In this document: piece after piece, positions 57,481 to 64,000 of the stretch
Layout: the number at the start of each line of letters is the position of its first letter
Numbering within the stretch: position 1 is the first letter of the stretch
Source: Streptomyces lycii
Lineage (GTDB): Bacteria > Actinomycetota > Actinomycetes > Streptomycetales > Streptomycetaceae
Assembly: GCF_009735685.1 (NCBI RefSeq)
Contig: NZ_WHPN01000404.1
Coordinates: 34,207-98,206, forward strand
DNA length: 64,000 bases
Reading direction: 5' to 3'
Made by a program: the position numbers and the translations under genes
The notes under the pieces: model-generated
What the model saw: only the letters and a program-made list of their open reading frames with translations
Told to the model about the DNA's origin: nothing
The model's database searches: none

Positions 57481-58620
57481 TCAGCCGAGCGGCAGCGTCT
57501 CGTCGTGGCAGGTCAGCCGTTCCAGCGCCGCGGTGTCGAACCGGACCCCCAGGCCGGGCAGGTCGGGCAGGTCCAGCCGGCCTGCCCGGGGAGTCGGCGG
57601 ATCGAGCAGGAGCGGGTCGCGCAGGGGGTTGTCCCGTACGTCGTACTCGACGCCGCCGACCGCGTGGGATCCGGCGGCCACCTGCAGCGTCGCCGCGAAG
57701 GCCGCCGCCCCGCCGTAGAGGTGGGGCATGACGGCGGTGCCGTGCTTCTCCGCCAGGTCGCACACCGCGAGCACCTCGGTGATCCCGCCGGCCTTGGCGA
57801 CGTCGGGTTGCAGGATCGCGACCGCCGGCGAGGCCGCGTAGGCCCCGAACCTTCCGCGGCCGTACAGGTTCTCGCCGGTCGCGATCACCAGGCCGGTACG
57901 GCGGTGCAGTTCCTCCAGGTCGGCCAGTTCGTCGCCGCGGACCGGTTCCTCGATCCACTCGACCCCGGCGTCGCGGAGCACCGGCGCCATCGCCACTGCC
58001 TCGCCGAGGTCCCACGCCTGGTTCGCATCGGCGTAGAGGAGTACGTCCTCGCCGAGCGTCTCCCGCGCCGCGGCGAGATTGCGCCCATCGGCCTCGGGCC
58101 CGAAACCGAGCTTGACCTTCGCCGCCACGTGTCCGGCGTCGCGGCACTGAGCCGCCTGCGCCGCCACGGAACGCGGCCCCAGGCTGCTCGCGTAGACCTG
58201 GACTTGGTCCCGCACCCGGCGCGCGGCCACCCGCGCGATCGCGGCGCCGGCCCGCTGCCCTCGGAGGTCCCACAGGGCCACGTCGACCGCGCTGACCGCC
58301 TGTCGGACCGGGCCGGGAGCCCCCCACTGCCGCCCCAGCGGGTCGAGCCGGTCGCACAGACCTGCGTGCACCGCCGGCACATCGTCCACCCGGCGGCCGG
58401 CCAGCAGCGGCAGGACTCCCTCCCGCAGGGTCGCCGTGCGCTCCGCGGCGGCCCAGGGCGGGTAGTTGACCCAGCTCTCCCCGTGCCCGGTCCTCCCGTC
58501 CTCGTCGGTGAGCGAGACCAGGACCATCGTGCGTCGGTTCAGCGGCGAGAACGACATCTCGATGCCGTCGCGGACGGGTGCGCCCAGGACGCGCACCCGG
58601 GCCTCGGCGATACGGGTCAA
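57481..58620 (-). CDS. Mandelate racemase/muconate lactonizing enzyme-family protein (sugar-acid dehydratase type)
   Basis: The 379-residue product has the enolase-superfamily metal ligands: 'LLYADANQAW' (Asp), 'GVEWIEEPVRGDE' (Glu) and 'IATGENLYGRGRF' (Glu). A catalytic Lys lies in 'AAKVKLGFG' and a C-terminal His in 'VMPHLYGG'. The KxK-like and His pattern suits acid-sugar dehydratases. It overlaps the FadR-type regulator gene by 4 bases and neighbours an IlvD-type dehydratase and a KDPG-type aldolase, so it should belong to the same sugar-acid pathway. Substrate not readable. Confidence 0.85.
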   Translation of the reverse strand: MTRIAEARVRVLGAPVRDGIEMSFSPLNRRTMVLVSLTDEDGRTGHGESWVNYPPWAAAERTATLREGVLPLLAGRRVDDVPAVHAGLCDRLDPLGRQWGAPGPVRQAVSAVDVALWDLRGQRAGAAIARVAARRVRDQVQVYASSLGPRSVAAQAAQCRDAGHVAAKVKLGFGPEADGRNLAAARETLGEDVLLYADANQAWDLGEAVAMAPVLRDAGVEWIEEPVRGDELADLEELHRRTGLVIATGENLYGRGRFGAYAASPAVAILQPDVAKAGGITEVLAVCDLAEKHGTAVMPHLYGGAAAFAATLQVAAGSHAVGGVEYDVRDNPLRDPLLLDPPTPRAGRLDLPDLPGLGVRFDTAALERLTCHDETLPLG

Positions 58621-59270
58621 CGCGGCCCCCCTGCCTGCCCGGCCAGCACGGCGCGCAGCCGGGCGATGTGCGCCCGGGCGGCTCCCTCGGCCGCGGCCGG
58701 GTCGCCCGCCTCCATGGCCCTGACGATCGCGCGGTGGTCGGCGATCGCCAGCTTGGGCCCGCCGGTGACCTGGGTGGTGCGCATCGCGAGCCGGACCTGG
58801 GTCTGCACGTCGTCGAGCATGCGGACCACCTCGGCGTTGTCGGCGGCCTCGCGGATCAGCCGGTGGAAGGTCATGTCGGCCTCGGACGCGGCCGTCAGGT
58901 CCACCGCCGAGACCGCGCGTTCGTGTTCCCCGAGCACCTCTTCGAGCGTCCGGAGCAGCCGGCGTCCGGCGTTCTCCACCGCGAGGCGTGTCGCGAGACC
59001 CTCCAGGACCTCCCGGACCTCGTAGATCGCGATGAGGCTCTTGAGACTGACGTCGGCCACCACGGCGCCCCGCCGCGGCTCCTCGCGGGCCAGTCTCTCG
59101 TGCACCAGACGCACGATCGCCTCCCGGACCGGGCTCCGGCTCACACCGAGCCTCTCGGCCAGGGCGGGAACGCTCAGCCGGGCGCCGGCCGGGAGGTCAC
59201 CGGCGAAGATCCGGTCGCGCAACTCCTGATGGACACGATCGGTGACGCGGGGATCGCTCGCGACGGTCAT
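58617..59270 (-). CDS. FadR-type GntR regulator (FCD domain)
   Basis: The 217-residue product has the GntR wHTH 'VHQELRDRIFAGDLPAGARL' and 'ALAERLGVSRSPVREAIVRL', then the FCD helical domain ('IYEVREVLEGLATRLAVENA', 'DMTFHRLIREAADNAEVVRM', 'ADHRAIVRAMEAGDPAAAEG') with Asp/His metal ligands. It is divergent from the dehydratase gene. The 140-base gap contains repeated TACATGTA-like sites, its probable operators. Expected effector: a sugar acid or its keto-acid. Confidence 0.88.
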   Translation of the reverse strand: MTVASDPRVTDRVHQELRDRIFAGDLPAGARLSVPALAERLGVSRSPVREAIVRLVHERLAREEPRRGAVVADVSLKSLIAIYEVREVLEGLATRLAVENAGRRLLRTLEEVLGEHERAVSAVDLTAASEADMTFHRLIREAADNAEVVRMLDDVQTQVRLAMRTTQVTGGPKLAIADHRAIVRAMEAGDPAAAEGAARAHIARLRAVLAGQAGGPR

Positions 59271-59312
59271 GACTCACCCCTGGGCTCTCGAACCGTGGAC
59301 GGATGCCGATCC

Positions 59313-59381
59313 TACATGCAGGTCCGCTGAAGTTACATGTAGATAGGTATTGCTGCATGCTTTTCGATGATGTTACATGTC
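59313..59381. promoter_or_regulatory. Four TACATGTA-like operator sites at two-turn spacing
   Basis: TACATGCA (59313-59320), TACATGTA (59334-59341, perfect palindrome), TGCATGCT (59354-59361) and TACATGTC (59374-59381) have centres 21, 20 and 20 bases apart. The spacing is two helical turns, so four dimers would bind one face. They lie between the FadR-type gene and the dehydratase gene. Confidence 0.7.
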
Positions 59382-59407
59382 ACCGATCTCACGATGGAGG
59401 GAACGAG

Positions 59408-61159
59408 ATGCCCGAGGGAGACAAGGCCGTGGAGCAGCGGCGCAGCGCGGCGTGGTTCGGGCTCGACGGGAAGCTGGGGTTCGTCCACCGGTCGAAGCTG
59501 TACAACCGGGGCGGATCCGGGTCCATGTTCGACGGCCGCCCGGTGATCGGGATCGCCAACAGCGCATCGGATCTCGCACCGTGCAACGCCCATCTCGGGC
59601 AGGTCGCCGAGGCCGTCAAGCGCGGTGTGCTGATGGCCGGCGGCGTGCCGATGGAGTTCCCGACGATCTCCCTCGGGGAGACGCTGATGCGGCCCTCGGC
59701 CATGTTGTTCCGCAACCTCATGGCGATGGACGTCGAGGAGACGCTCCGCGCGAACCCGCTCGACGGCGTGGTCCTGCTGGGCGGCTGCGACAAGACCGTG
59801 CCGGCACAGGTGATGGGCGCGCTCAGCGTCGACCTGCCCACGGTCGTGGTCACCGGGGGTCCGGCGCTGAACGGGCGCTTCCGCGGCGAGTCGATCGGAT
59901 CCGGCACCCATGTCTGGAAGTTCAGCGAGGAGGTCCGGGCGGGGCGGATGACCCAGTGCGAGTTCCGGTCCGCGGAGGCGTGCCTCTCCCGCAGCGCCGG
60001 CCACTGCACCACCATGGGGACGGCGTCGACCATGGCGTGCGTCACCGAGGCCCTCGGCCTGTCGCTGCCCGGGAGCGCGGTGATCCCGGCGGTGGACGCG
60101 GGCCGCGCCCGCATCGCCGAGCAGGCGGGTCAGCGGATCGTCGCCATGGTGGAGGAGGGGCTGGCCCCCTCGCGTCTCCTGGACCGGCGGTCGTTCGAGA
60201 ACGCGGTCCGGGTCAACGCCGCCATCGGCGGTTCCACCAACGCGGTCGTACACCTGCTGGCCATGGCGGGGCGCGCGGAAGTCGCTCTCGCCCTCGACGA
60301 CTTCGACCGGCTGGCCGCCTCCGTCCCCCTGCTGGTCGACCTCATGCCGTCCGGCCGGTTCCTGATGGAGGAGTTCCACGACGCCGGCGGCCTGCCGGCC
60401 GTCATCCGCGAACTCGGCGACCTCCTCGACCGCGACGCGATGACCGTCACCGGCAGGACGCTCGGCGAGAACTGCGCCGACGCCCCGAACTGGCGCCCCG
60501 ACGTCGTACGGACCCGGAAGGACCCGGTCGCCGAACCCGGCTCCCACACCGCGGTGCTGCGCGGAAACCTCGCACCGGACGGTGCCGTCATCAAGCTGTC
60601 CGCGGCGTCCCCCCAGCTCACCCGGCACACCGGGCCGGCCCTCGTCTTCGACACCATCGAGGACTACGACGCCGCGAAGGACTCCCCGGACCTGCCCGTG
60701 ACCCCCGACACCGTCCTGGTGGTCCGCAACGCCGGCCCCGTCGGATATCCCGGCATGCCGGAGATCGGCAATCTGGCGATCCCGCGGAAGATGCTGGACC
60801 AGGGCGTGCGGGACATGGTCCGCGTCACCGACGGCCGGATGAGCGGGACCTCGTACGGGACGGTGGTCCTGCACGTGGCGCCCGAGGCCGCCGCCGGCGG
60901 ACCGCTCGCCCTGCTCCGCGACGGCGACCGCGTCACCCTGGACGTTCCCGGCCGGCGGCTGGAGACGGACGTCCCGGACGAGGAACTCGCCGCTCGCGCG
61001 CCGAAGGACTCGGTCTCCGGCGGCCTCCGGAACCGCCCGGCCCCGGGTTCGGGCTGGGCGTCGCTCTACCGCAGTCATGTCAATCAGGCCGACACCGGGG
61101 CCGATCTGGACTTCCTGACCGGGCGCCGCGGCCACGCCGTCCCGCGCCGGCACCTCTGA
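59408..61159 (+). CDS. IlvD/Edd-family dehydratase (sugar-acid dehydratase)
   Basis: The 583-residue product has 'GIANSASDLAPCNAHLGQVA' (first FeS Cys), 'VVLLGGCDKTVPAQVMGAL' (second), 'SAGHCTTMGTASTMACVTEA' (third), and 'VRVTDGRMSGTSYGTVVLHV'. These are the signatures of Fe-S dihydroxy-acid/sugar-acid dehydratases. The extra N-terminal and C-terminal features ('NRGGSGSMFDGRPVIGIAN', 'LYRSHVNQADTGADLDFLTG') match the sugar-acid group (arabonate/xylonate-type) better than biosynthetic IlvD. ATG 59408 is preceded by GGAGGG. Expected to give a 2-keto-3-deoxy acid for the aldolase downstream. Confidence 0.88.
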   Translation: MPEGDKAVEQRRSAAWFGLDGKLGFVHRSKLYNRGGSGSMFDGRPVIGIANSASDLAPCNAHLGQVAEAVKRGVLMAGGVPMEFPTISLGETLMRPSAMLFRNLMAMDVEETLRANPLDGVVLLGGCDKTVPAQVMGALSVDLPTVVVTGGPALNGRFRGESIGSGTHVWKFSEEVRAGRMTQCEFRSAEACLSRSAGHCTTMGTASTMACVTEALGLSLPGSAVIPAVDAGRARIAEQAGQRIVAMVEEGLAPSRLLDRRSFENAVRVNAAIGGSTNAVVHLLAMAGRAEVALALDDFDRLAASVPLLVDLMPSGRFLMEEFHDAGGLPAVIRELGDLLDRDAMTVTGRTLGENCADAPNWRPDVVRTRKDPVAEPGSHTAVLRGNLAPDGAVIKLSAASPQLTRHTGPALVFDTIEDYDAAKDSPDLPVTPDTVLVVRNAGPVGYPGMPEIGNLAIPRKMLDQGVRDMVRVTDGRMSGTSYGTVVLHVAPEAAAGGPLALLRDGDRVTLDVPGRRLETDVPDEELAARAPKDSVSGGLRNRPAPGSGWASLYRSHVNQADTGADLDFLTGRRGHAVPRRHL

Positions 61160-61221
61160 GCCGAGATCCCGACGAGCCGAGATCCCGGACGAGCCGGGTC
61201 TCCGAGACGAAGGGCCGCACC

Positions 61222-61854
61222 ATGAACGACCTCTTGCACGACCTGGAACGCGACCGTCTCCTGGTCATCTTCCGCGGTCAGTCCGCCGGCCAGTGCGCGG
61301 ACCTGGCCGAGGGCCTCCACGAGGCCGGTATCCGGCTGTTCGAGGTGACGCTGAACAGCCCCGATCCGTTCGCGGGGATCACCGCGCTCCGCGACCGCCT
61401 CGGCGCGGGCGCACGCGTCGGCGCCGGCACCGTGCTCACCACCGGGGAAGTGGACCGGGTGGCCGAGGCCGGGGGCCAGTTCGTCGTCTCCCCGGACATC
61501 GACGCGCAGGTCGTCGAGCGCACCAGGGAACTCGGCATGGGGTCCGTGCCCGGCGCCTTCACACCGACCGAGGTCGTCCGGGCCGTCCGGGCCGGGGCCG
61601 ACGCCGTCAAGGTCTTCCCCATCAGCTCGGCCGGTGCCGGTCACATCCGGCAACTCCGCGGGCCCCTGCCCGACGTGCCGTTCGTGGCCACCGGAGGCGT
61701 CGACGAGGAACTGGCCGGAGAGTGCGTCGAAGCCGGGTGCGCCGGTGTGGGCGTCGCCGTCCATCTGCTCGGCGATCCCGACGACATCGCATCGGTGGTC
61801 CGGGGTGCCCAGCGGTTCGCGAAGGCCACCGCGCGTCCGCGCCGCCCGAGCTGA
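61222..61854 (+). CDS. KDPG/KDPGal-type aldolase
   Basis: The 210-residue product has the class I aldolase pattern: 'RLLVIFRGQSAGQCADLAEG', 'IRLFEVTLNSPDPFAGITAL' (Glu catalytic), 'VGAGTVLTTGEVDRVAEAGG', 'FVVSPDIDAQVVERTRELGM' and the Schiff-base Lys in 'GADAVKVFPISSAGAGHIRQ'. Expected to cleave a 2-keto-3-deoxy sugar acid (or phosphate) to pyruvate and an aldehyde. It follows the dehydratase gene by 62 bases in the same operon. ATG 61222. Confidence 0.88.
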   Translation: MNDLLHDLERDRLLVIFRGQSAGQCADLAEGLHEAGIRLFEVTLNSPDPFAGITALRDRLGAGARVGAGTVLTTGEVDRVAEAGGQFVVSPDIDAQVVERTRELGMGSVPGAFTPTEVVRAVRAGADAVKVFPISSAGAGHIRQLRGPLPDVPFVATGGVDEELAGECVEAGCAGVGVAVHLLGDPDDIASVVRGAQRFAKATARPRRPS

Positions 61855-61883
61855 CCACCACCGGCCTGTCGAAGGAGCCCACC

Positions 61884-63296
61884 TTGAGCGTCACCGAAGC
61901 CCTCGCCCCCGACCGGGACGCCTACGAACTGCGCGCCGAGGACGTCCGCGTCCCGCCCCGGACCTTCCGGGAACGGCTGCGCTATCTCGGCCCCGGCATC
62001 GTGCTCACCGCGTCCGTCGTGGGATCCGGCGAACTCCTCGTCACCACCTCACTCGGCGCGAAAGCCGGGTTCGTCCTGCTCTGGCTCGTGATCATCGGCG
62101 CCCTGGTCAAGGTCTGGGTGCAGGTGGAGCTGGCTCGATGGACCATCCTCAACGGCGGGACCGCTCTCGCCGGGTACGGCGCGGTCCGGCCCAGGATCGG
62201 CCGCATGGGATGGATCAACTGGCTCTGGATCGGCCTCGACACCGCCAAGAACTTCCAGCGCGGCGGCGTCATCGGCGGAGCGGCCGCGGCTTGTTCCATC
62301 GCCTGGCCGATCGCGGGCGCGGAACTGAGCCGTACGTCCCTGGTGCTCTGGACCGTGGTCATCACGGTGGTGAGCGTGCTGCTGATGAGCTCGAGCCGGT
62401 ACAGCGTCGTCGAACGGGTCACCACGATATCCGTGGCCCTCTTCACGACCAGCACCTTCGCGCTCGTGCTCGCGCTGCCCTTCACCTCGTACTCCTACTC
62501 GGCAGCCGATTTCGGTACGGGGCTGAGCTTCGCCATCCCGGCCGGGGCGCTCGGACTCGCCCTGGCGATGTTCGGCTCCACGGGCGTCGGTGCCGACGAC
62601 ATGACCAACTACACCTACTGGTGCCTGGAGAAGGGGTACGCCCGCTGGACCGGTCCGGACGACGGCACCGAGGAGCGCGCCCTCCGCGCCGAGGGCTGGC
62701 TGAAGGTCATGCAGCTGGACGTACTGGTCTCCTGGGTGATCTGCACGCTGACCACGCTCGCCTTCTACATCGTGGGCGCCTCGGTCCTGGCACCGCAGAA
62801 CGCCGTCCCGGAGGGGAACGACGTCATCACCACGGTGTCGCGCATCTACACCGACACGCTCGGCTCCTGGGCCGAGGTCGCCTTCCTGGTCGGCGCCGTC
62901 GCGGTGCTGTTCTCCACGCACGTGGCCGCCGTGGCGGCGGTGCCGCGGCTGTGGACCAACACGCTCGGGCTGATGGGCGTGATCGACTGGAACGACCTGG
63001 CCGTACGCACGCGTTGGGTGCGCATCTTCACCGTCGTGCTGCCGGCCGTCTGGGCGGCCATGTACCTGTTCGTCCAGTCGCCCCTGCTCCTGCTGAAGAT
63101 CGGGGCCATCGGCAACGCCATCTTCCTGCTGGCCGTACTGATCGCGGTCTGGCAGCTGCGCACCACCGAGGTGGACCGGCGCTTCCGCTCCGGCTCCTGG
63201 ACCACGGCGGTACTGGCGGTGAGCACGGTCGCGATCACCGGGTTGGCCGTCTACGCCCTGCTCGAGGTCTTCGGCATCTCGGCCGGTGGGGGGTAG
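61884..63296 (+). CDS. Nramp-family metal-ion transporter-like membrane protein
   Basis: The 470-residue product has about 11 hydrophobic segments and the Nramp-like opening 'LRYLGPGIVLTASVVGSGEL' with 'GFVLLWLVIIGALVKVWVQV'. The canonical metal-binding DPGN is not clear (here 'VVGSGE'), so it may belong to the Nramp-related group with other substrates. TTG 61884 with GGAG 6 bases upstream. It follows the aldolase by 29 bases, so it could import the sugar acid or another solute for this operon; that is inference. Confidence 0.78.
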   Translation: MSVTEALAPDRDAYELRAEDVRVPPRTFRERLRYLGPGIVLTASVVGSGELLVTTSLGAKAGFVLLWLVIIGALVKVWVQVELARWTILNGGTALAGYGAVRPRIGRMGWINWLWIGLDTAKNFQRGGVIGGAAAACSIAWPIAGAELSRTSLVLWTVVITVVSVLLMSSSRYSVVERVTTISVALFTTSTFALVLALPFTSYSYSAADFGTGLSFAIPAGALGLALAMFGSTGVGADDMTNYTYWCLEKGYARWTGPDDGTEERALRAEGWLKVMQLDVLVSWVICTLTTLAFYIVGASVLAPQNAVPEGNDVITTVSRIYTDTLGSWAEVAFLVGAVAVLFSTHVAAVAAVPRLWTNTLGLMGVIDWNDLAVRTRWVRIFTVVLPAVWAAMYLFVQSPLLLLKIGAIGNAIFLLAVLIAVWQLRTTEVDRRFRSGSWTTAVLAVSTVAITGLAVYALLEVFGISAGGG

Positions 63297-63315
63297 CGGT
63301 GGGGGTGGGTCATTA

Positions 63316-63385
63316 CTGGTCGGCGGTGCCGGTCGGCGGATGCCGGTCGGCGGATGCCGGTCGGCGGATGCCGGTCGGCGGGTGG
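63316..63385. repeat. Five 14-bp tandem repeats
   Basis: The unit CGGTCGGCGGATGC is repeated at 63330, 63344 and 63358, with degenerate copies on each side (63316 and 63372). It lies just downstream of the transporter gene. Length polymorphism between strains would be expected. Confidence 0.7.
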
Positions 63386-63550
63386 TTGGTAGTCGGCGCG
63401 CGCTCCCGTCGGGACGGCAGGAGGCGGGACGGCAGGACGGCGGCACAGCGGGACGGCCGGACAGCGCACGGCGCACGGCACCGCGGGATGATCGGCCGGC
63501 GCACGGCACCGTGGCGCGCGCCGGGTCCGTACCGTCCGGGGTGCCACGCG

Positions 63551-63615
63551 GCCACGGCGTCACCCGGTTCCGGACACCGGCCCGACCGGTGTCCGGAACC
63601 GGGTGACGCCGTGGC
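63551..63615. terminator. 30-bp perfect hairpin terminator
   Basis: GCCACGGCGTCACCCGGTTC followed by CGGACACCGG is exactly complementary to 63586-63615 around a 5-base loop (CCCGA). It lies between the convergent transporter transcript and the minus-strand gene at the window end, a probable bidirectional terminator. Confidence 0.8.
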
Positions 63616-63649
63616 GGTTGCCGGGACTGCCGCCGGGTGCCGCCCCGTG

Positions 63650-64000
63650 CTATCGCCGGGCGGTGCTCGGAGCCCGCAGTGCCGTGCCCCGCGCACTCCC
63701 GGGCGCGACGAGGCGGACCGCGCGGCCGGGCGGCCCGCCGGCGGAGGCGGCCGACGCGGCGCGCAGCACGCGGGCCAGCGGCGCCCGGCACAGCAGTACG
63801 TCGTTCTCGGACGCGCCCGGGACCGCGCCGAGTTCGGCCGGGCGGAGGGTGTGCAGCCCGAGGGCCGTGGCCACGGCGGCGATCGCCGTACCCTCCGCCG
63901 CCTCGGTCCCGGTGTGCAGACAGGCGTCCGCCGTGCCGTCGGCGACGGCGAGGGTCCGGGCGCCGGCCGACGCCACCACCCGGGGCCGGGCGCCCGCCCG
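63650..64000 (-). CDS. Partial gene running off the window (C-terminal part), unknown family
   Basis: The minus-strand frame is open from its stop at 63650 to the window edge. It reads 'ARTLAVADGTADACLHTGTE', 'GTAIAAVATALGLHTLRPAE' and 'ENDVLLCRAPLARVLRAASA'. The pattern of an alanine-rich helix followed by a 'LLCrapLarvL' ending is reminiscent of inositol-monophosphatase-like C-termini, but that is weak. The start is outside the window. It is the convergent neighbour of the transporter gene. Confidence 0.5.
   Translation of the reverse strand, partial: RAGARPRVVASAGARTLAVADGTADACLHTGTEAAEGTAIAAVATALGLHTLRPAELGAVPGASENDVLLCRAPLARVLRAASAASAGGPPGRAVRLVAPGSARGTALRAPSTARR

Larger units (their letters stand above)
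63297..63649. other. Intergenic region with repeats and a large hairpin
   Basis: About 350 bases after the transporter gene without a supported gene. It holds a 14-bp tandem repeat (63316-63385) and a 30-bp perfect hairpin (63551-63615). The composition is low-complexity (CGGCG-rich). Confidence 0.5.

Noticed and set aside
63316..63385. CRISPR-like array from the 14-bp tandem repeats
   Set aside because: Units are contiguous with no spacers; it is a simple tandem repeat. No cas genes are present.
1..64000. Many long open frames on the opposite strand of real genes
   Set aside because: At this GC content antisense and off-frame reading frames stay open by third-position bias. They lack protein-like motifs and ribosome-binding sites.

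Overview
The window is very GC-rich actinobacterial DNA, almost certainly from a Streptomyces. WhiB-like, DUF317-like, DUF4913-like and DUF2637-like genes, GTG/TTG starts, and long gene trains joined by ATGA/GTGA overlaps all point there. About 1-57,300 looks like the right-hand part of a large integrated conjugative or mobilizable element. It ends at an excisionase-like gene (55,339-55,572, minus) and a tyrosine integrase (56,000-57,274, plus). The left end lies outside the window. The final ~6.5 kb looks chromosomal: a sugar-acid catabolic locus (enolase-superfamily enzyme, FadR-type regulator, IlvD/Edd dehydratase, KDPG-type aldolase) and an Nramp-type transporter.

Element layout. (a) 1-14.6 kb, mostly plus strand: a transfer/maintenance operon with a VirD4/TraG-type coupling ATPase (frameshifted as read), a DnaB-N-like protein, a C5-cytosine methyltransferase (frameshifted as read), a DUF4913 protein, a RelE/ParE-like protein, DUF317 proteins (one with an amber stop) and many small unknown proteins. 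Most of the unknowns carry Ala/Pro/Ser/Arg-rich C-terminal tails. (b) 14.9-19.7 kb, minus: a complete four-gene Qat anti-phage system (qatA-D). (c) 19.9-27.3 kb, minus: IS remnant, zinc-ribbon protein, MobA-like relaxase, MobC-like protein, DUF2637 membrane protein, WhiB-like regulator, DnaC/IstB-like ATPase, replication-initiator-like protein. (d) 27.9-31.8 kb: XRE regulator, HAD hydrolase, MAB_1171c-like membrane protein with an ImmA/IrrE-like protease. (e) 32.2-47.8 kb, minus: a gene train of about 16 kb with a KdsB-like cytidylyltransferase, Nudix protein, SAHH-like protein, NDP-sugar epimerase, kinase-like proteins, phosphatases, methyltransferase, glycosyltransferases, carbamoyltransferase and a thymidylate-synthase homologue whose substrate-specifying Asn is Asp, as in cytosine-nucleotide hydroxymethylases. 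It faces an XRE/TPR regulator across a G-tract-rich intergenic region. (f) 49.2-55.2 kb: CutA, a TnsA-like endonuclease, a scrambled IS1380-type pseudogene, and a four-gene set containing a GIY-YIG nuclease and a PD-(D/E)XK nuclease.

How it fits together. The mob/rep/int modules move and maintain the element. Qat and probably the nuclease set are defence cargo. The 16-kb train is a candidate uncharacterised pathway making a decorated 5-hydroxymethyl-cytosine nucleoside or nucleotide (inference). Two core genes are broken by apparent single-base insertions and one by an in-frame stop, so the element is either decaying or the assembly has small errors. All assignments are from reading the sequence; no database search was run.
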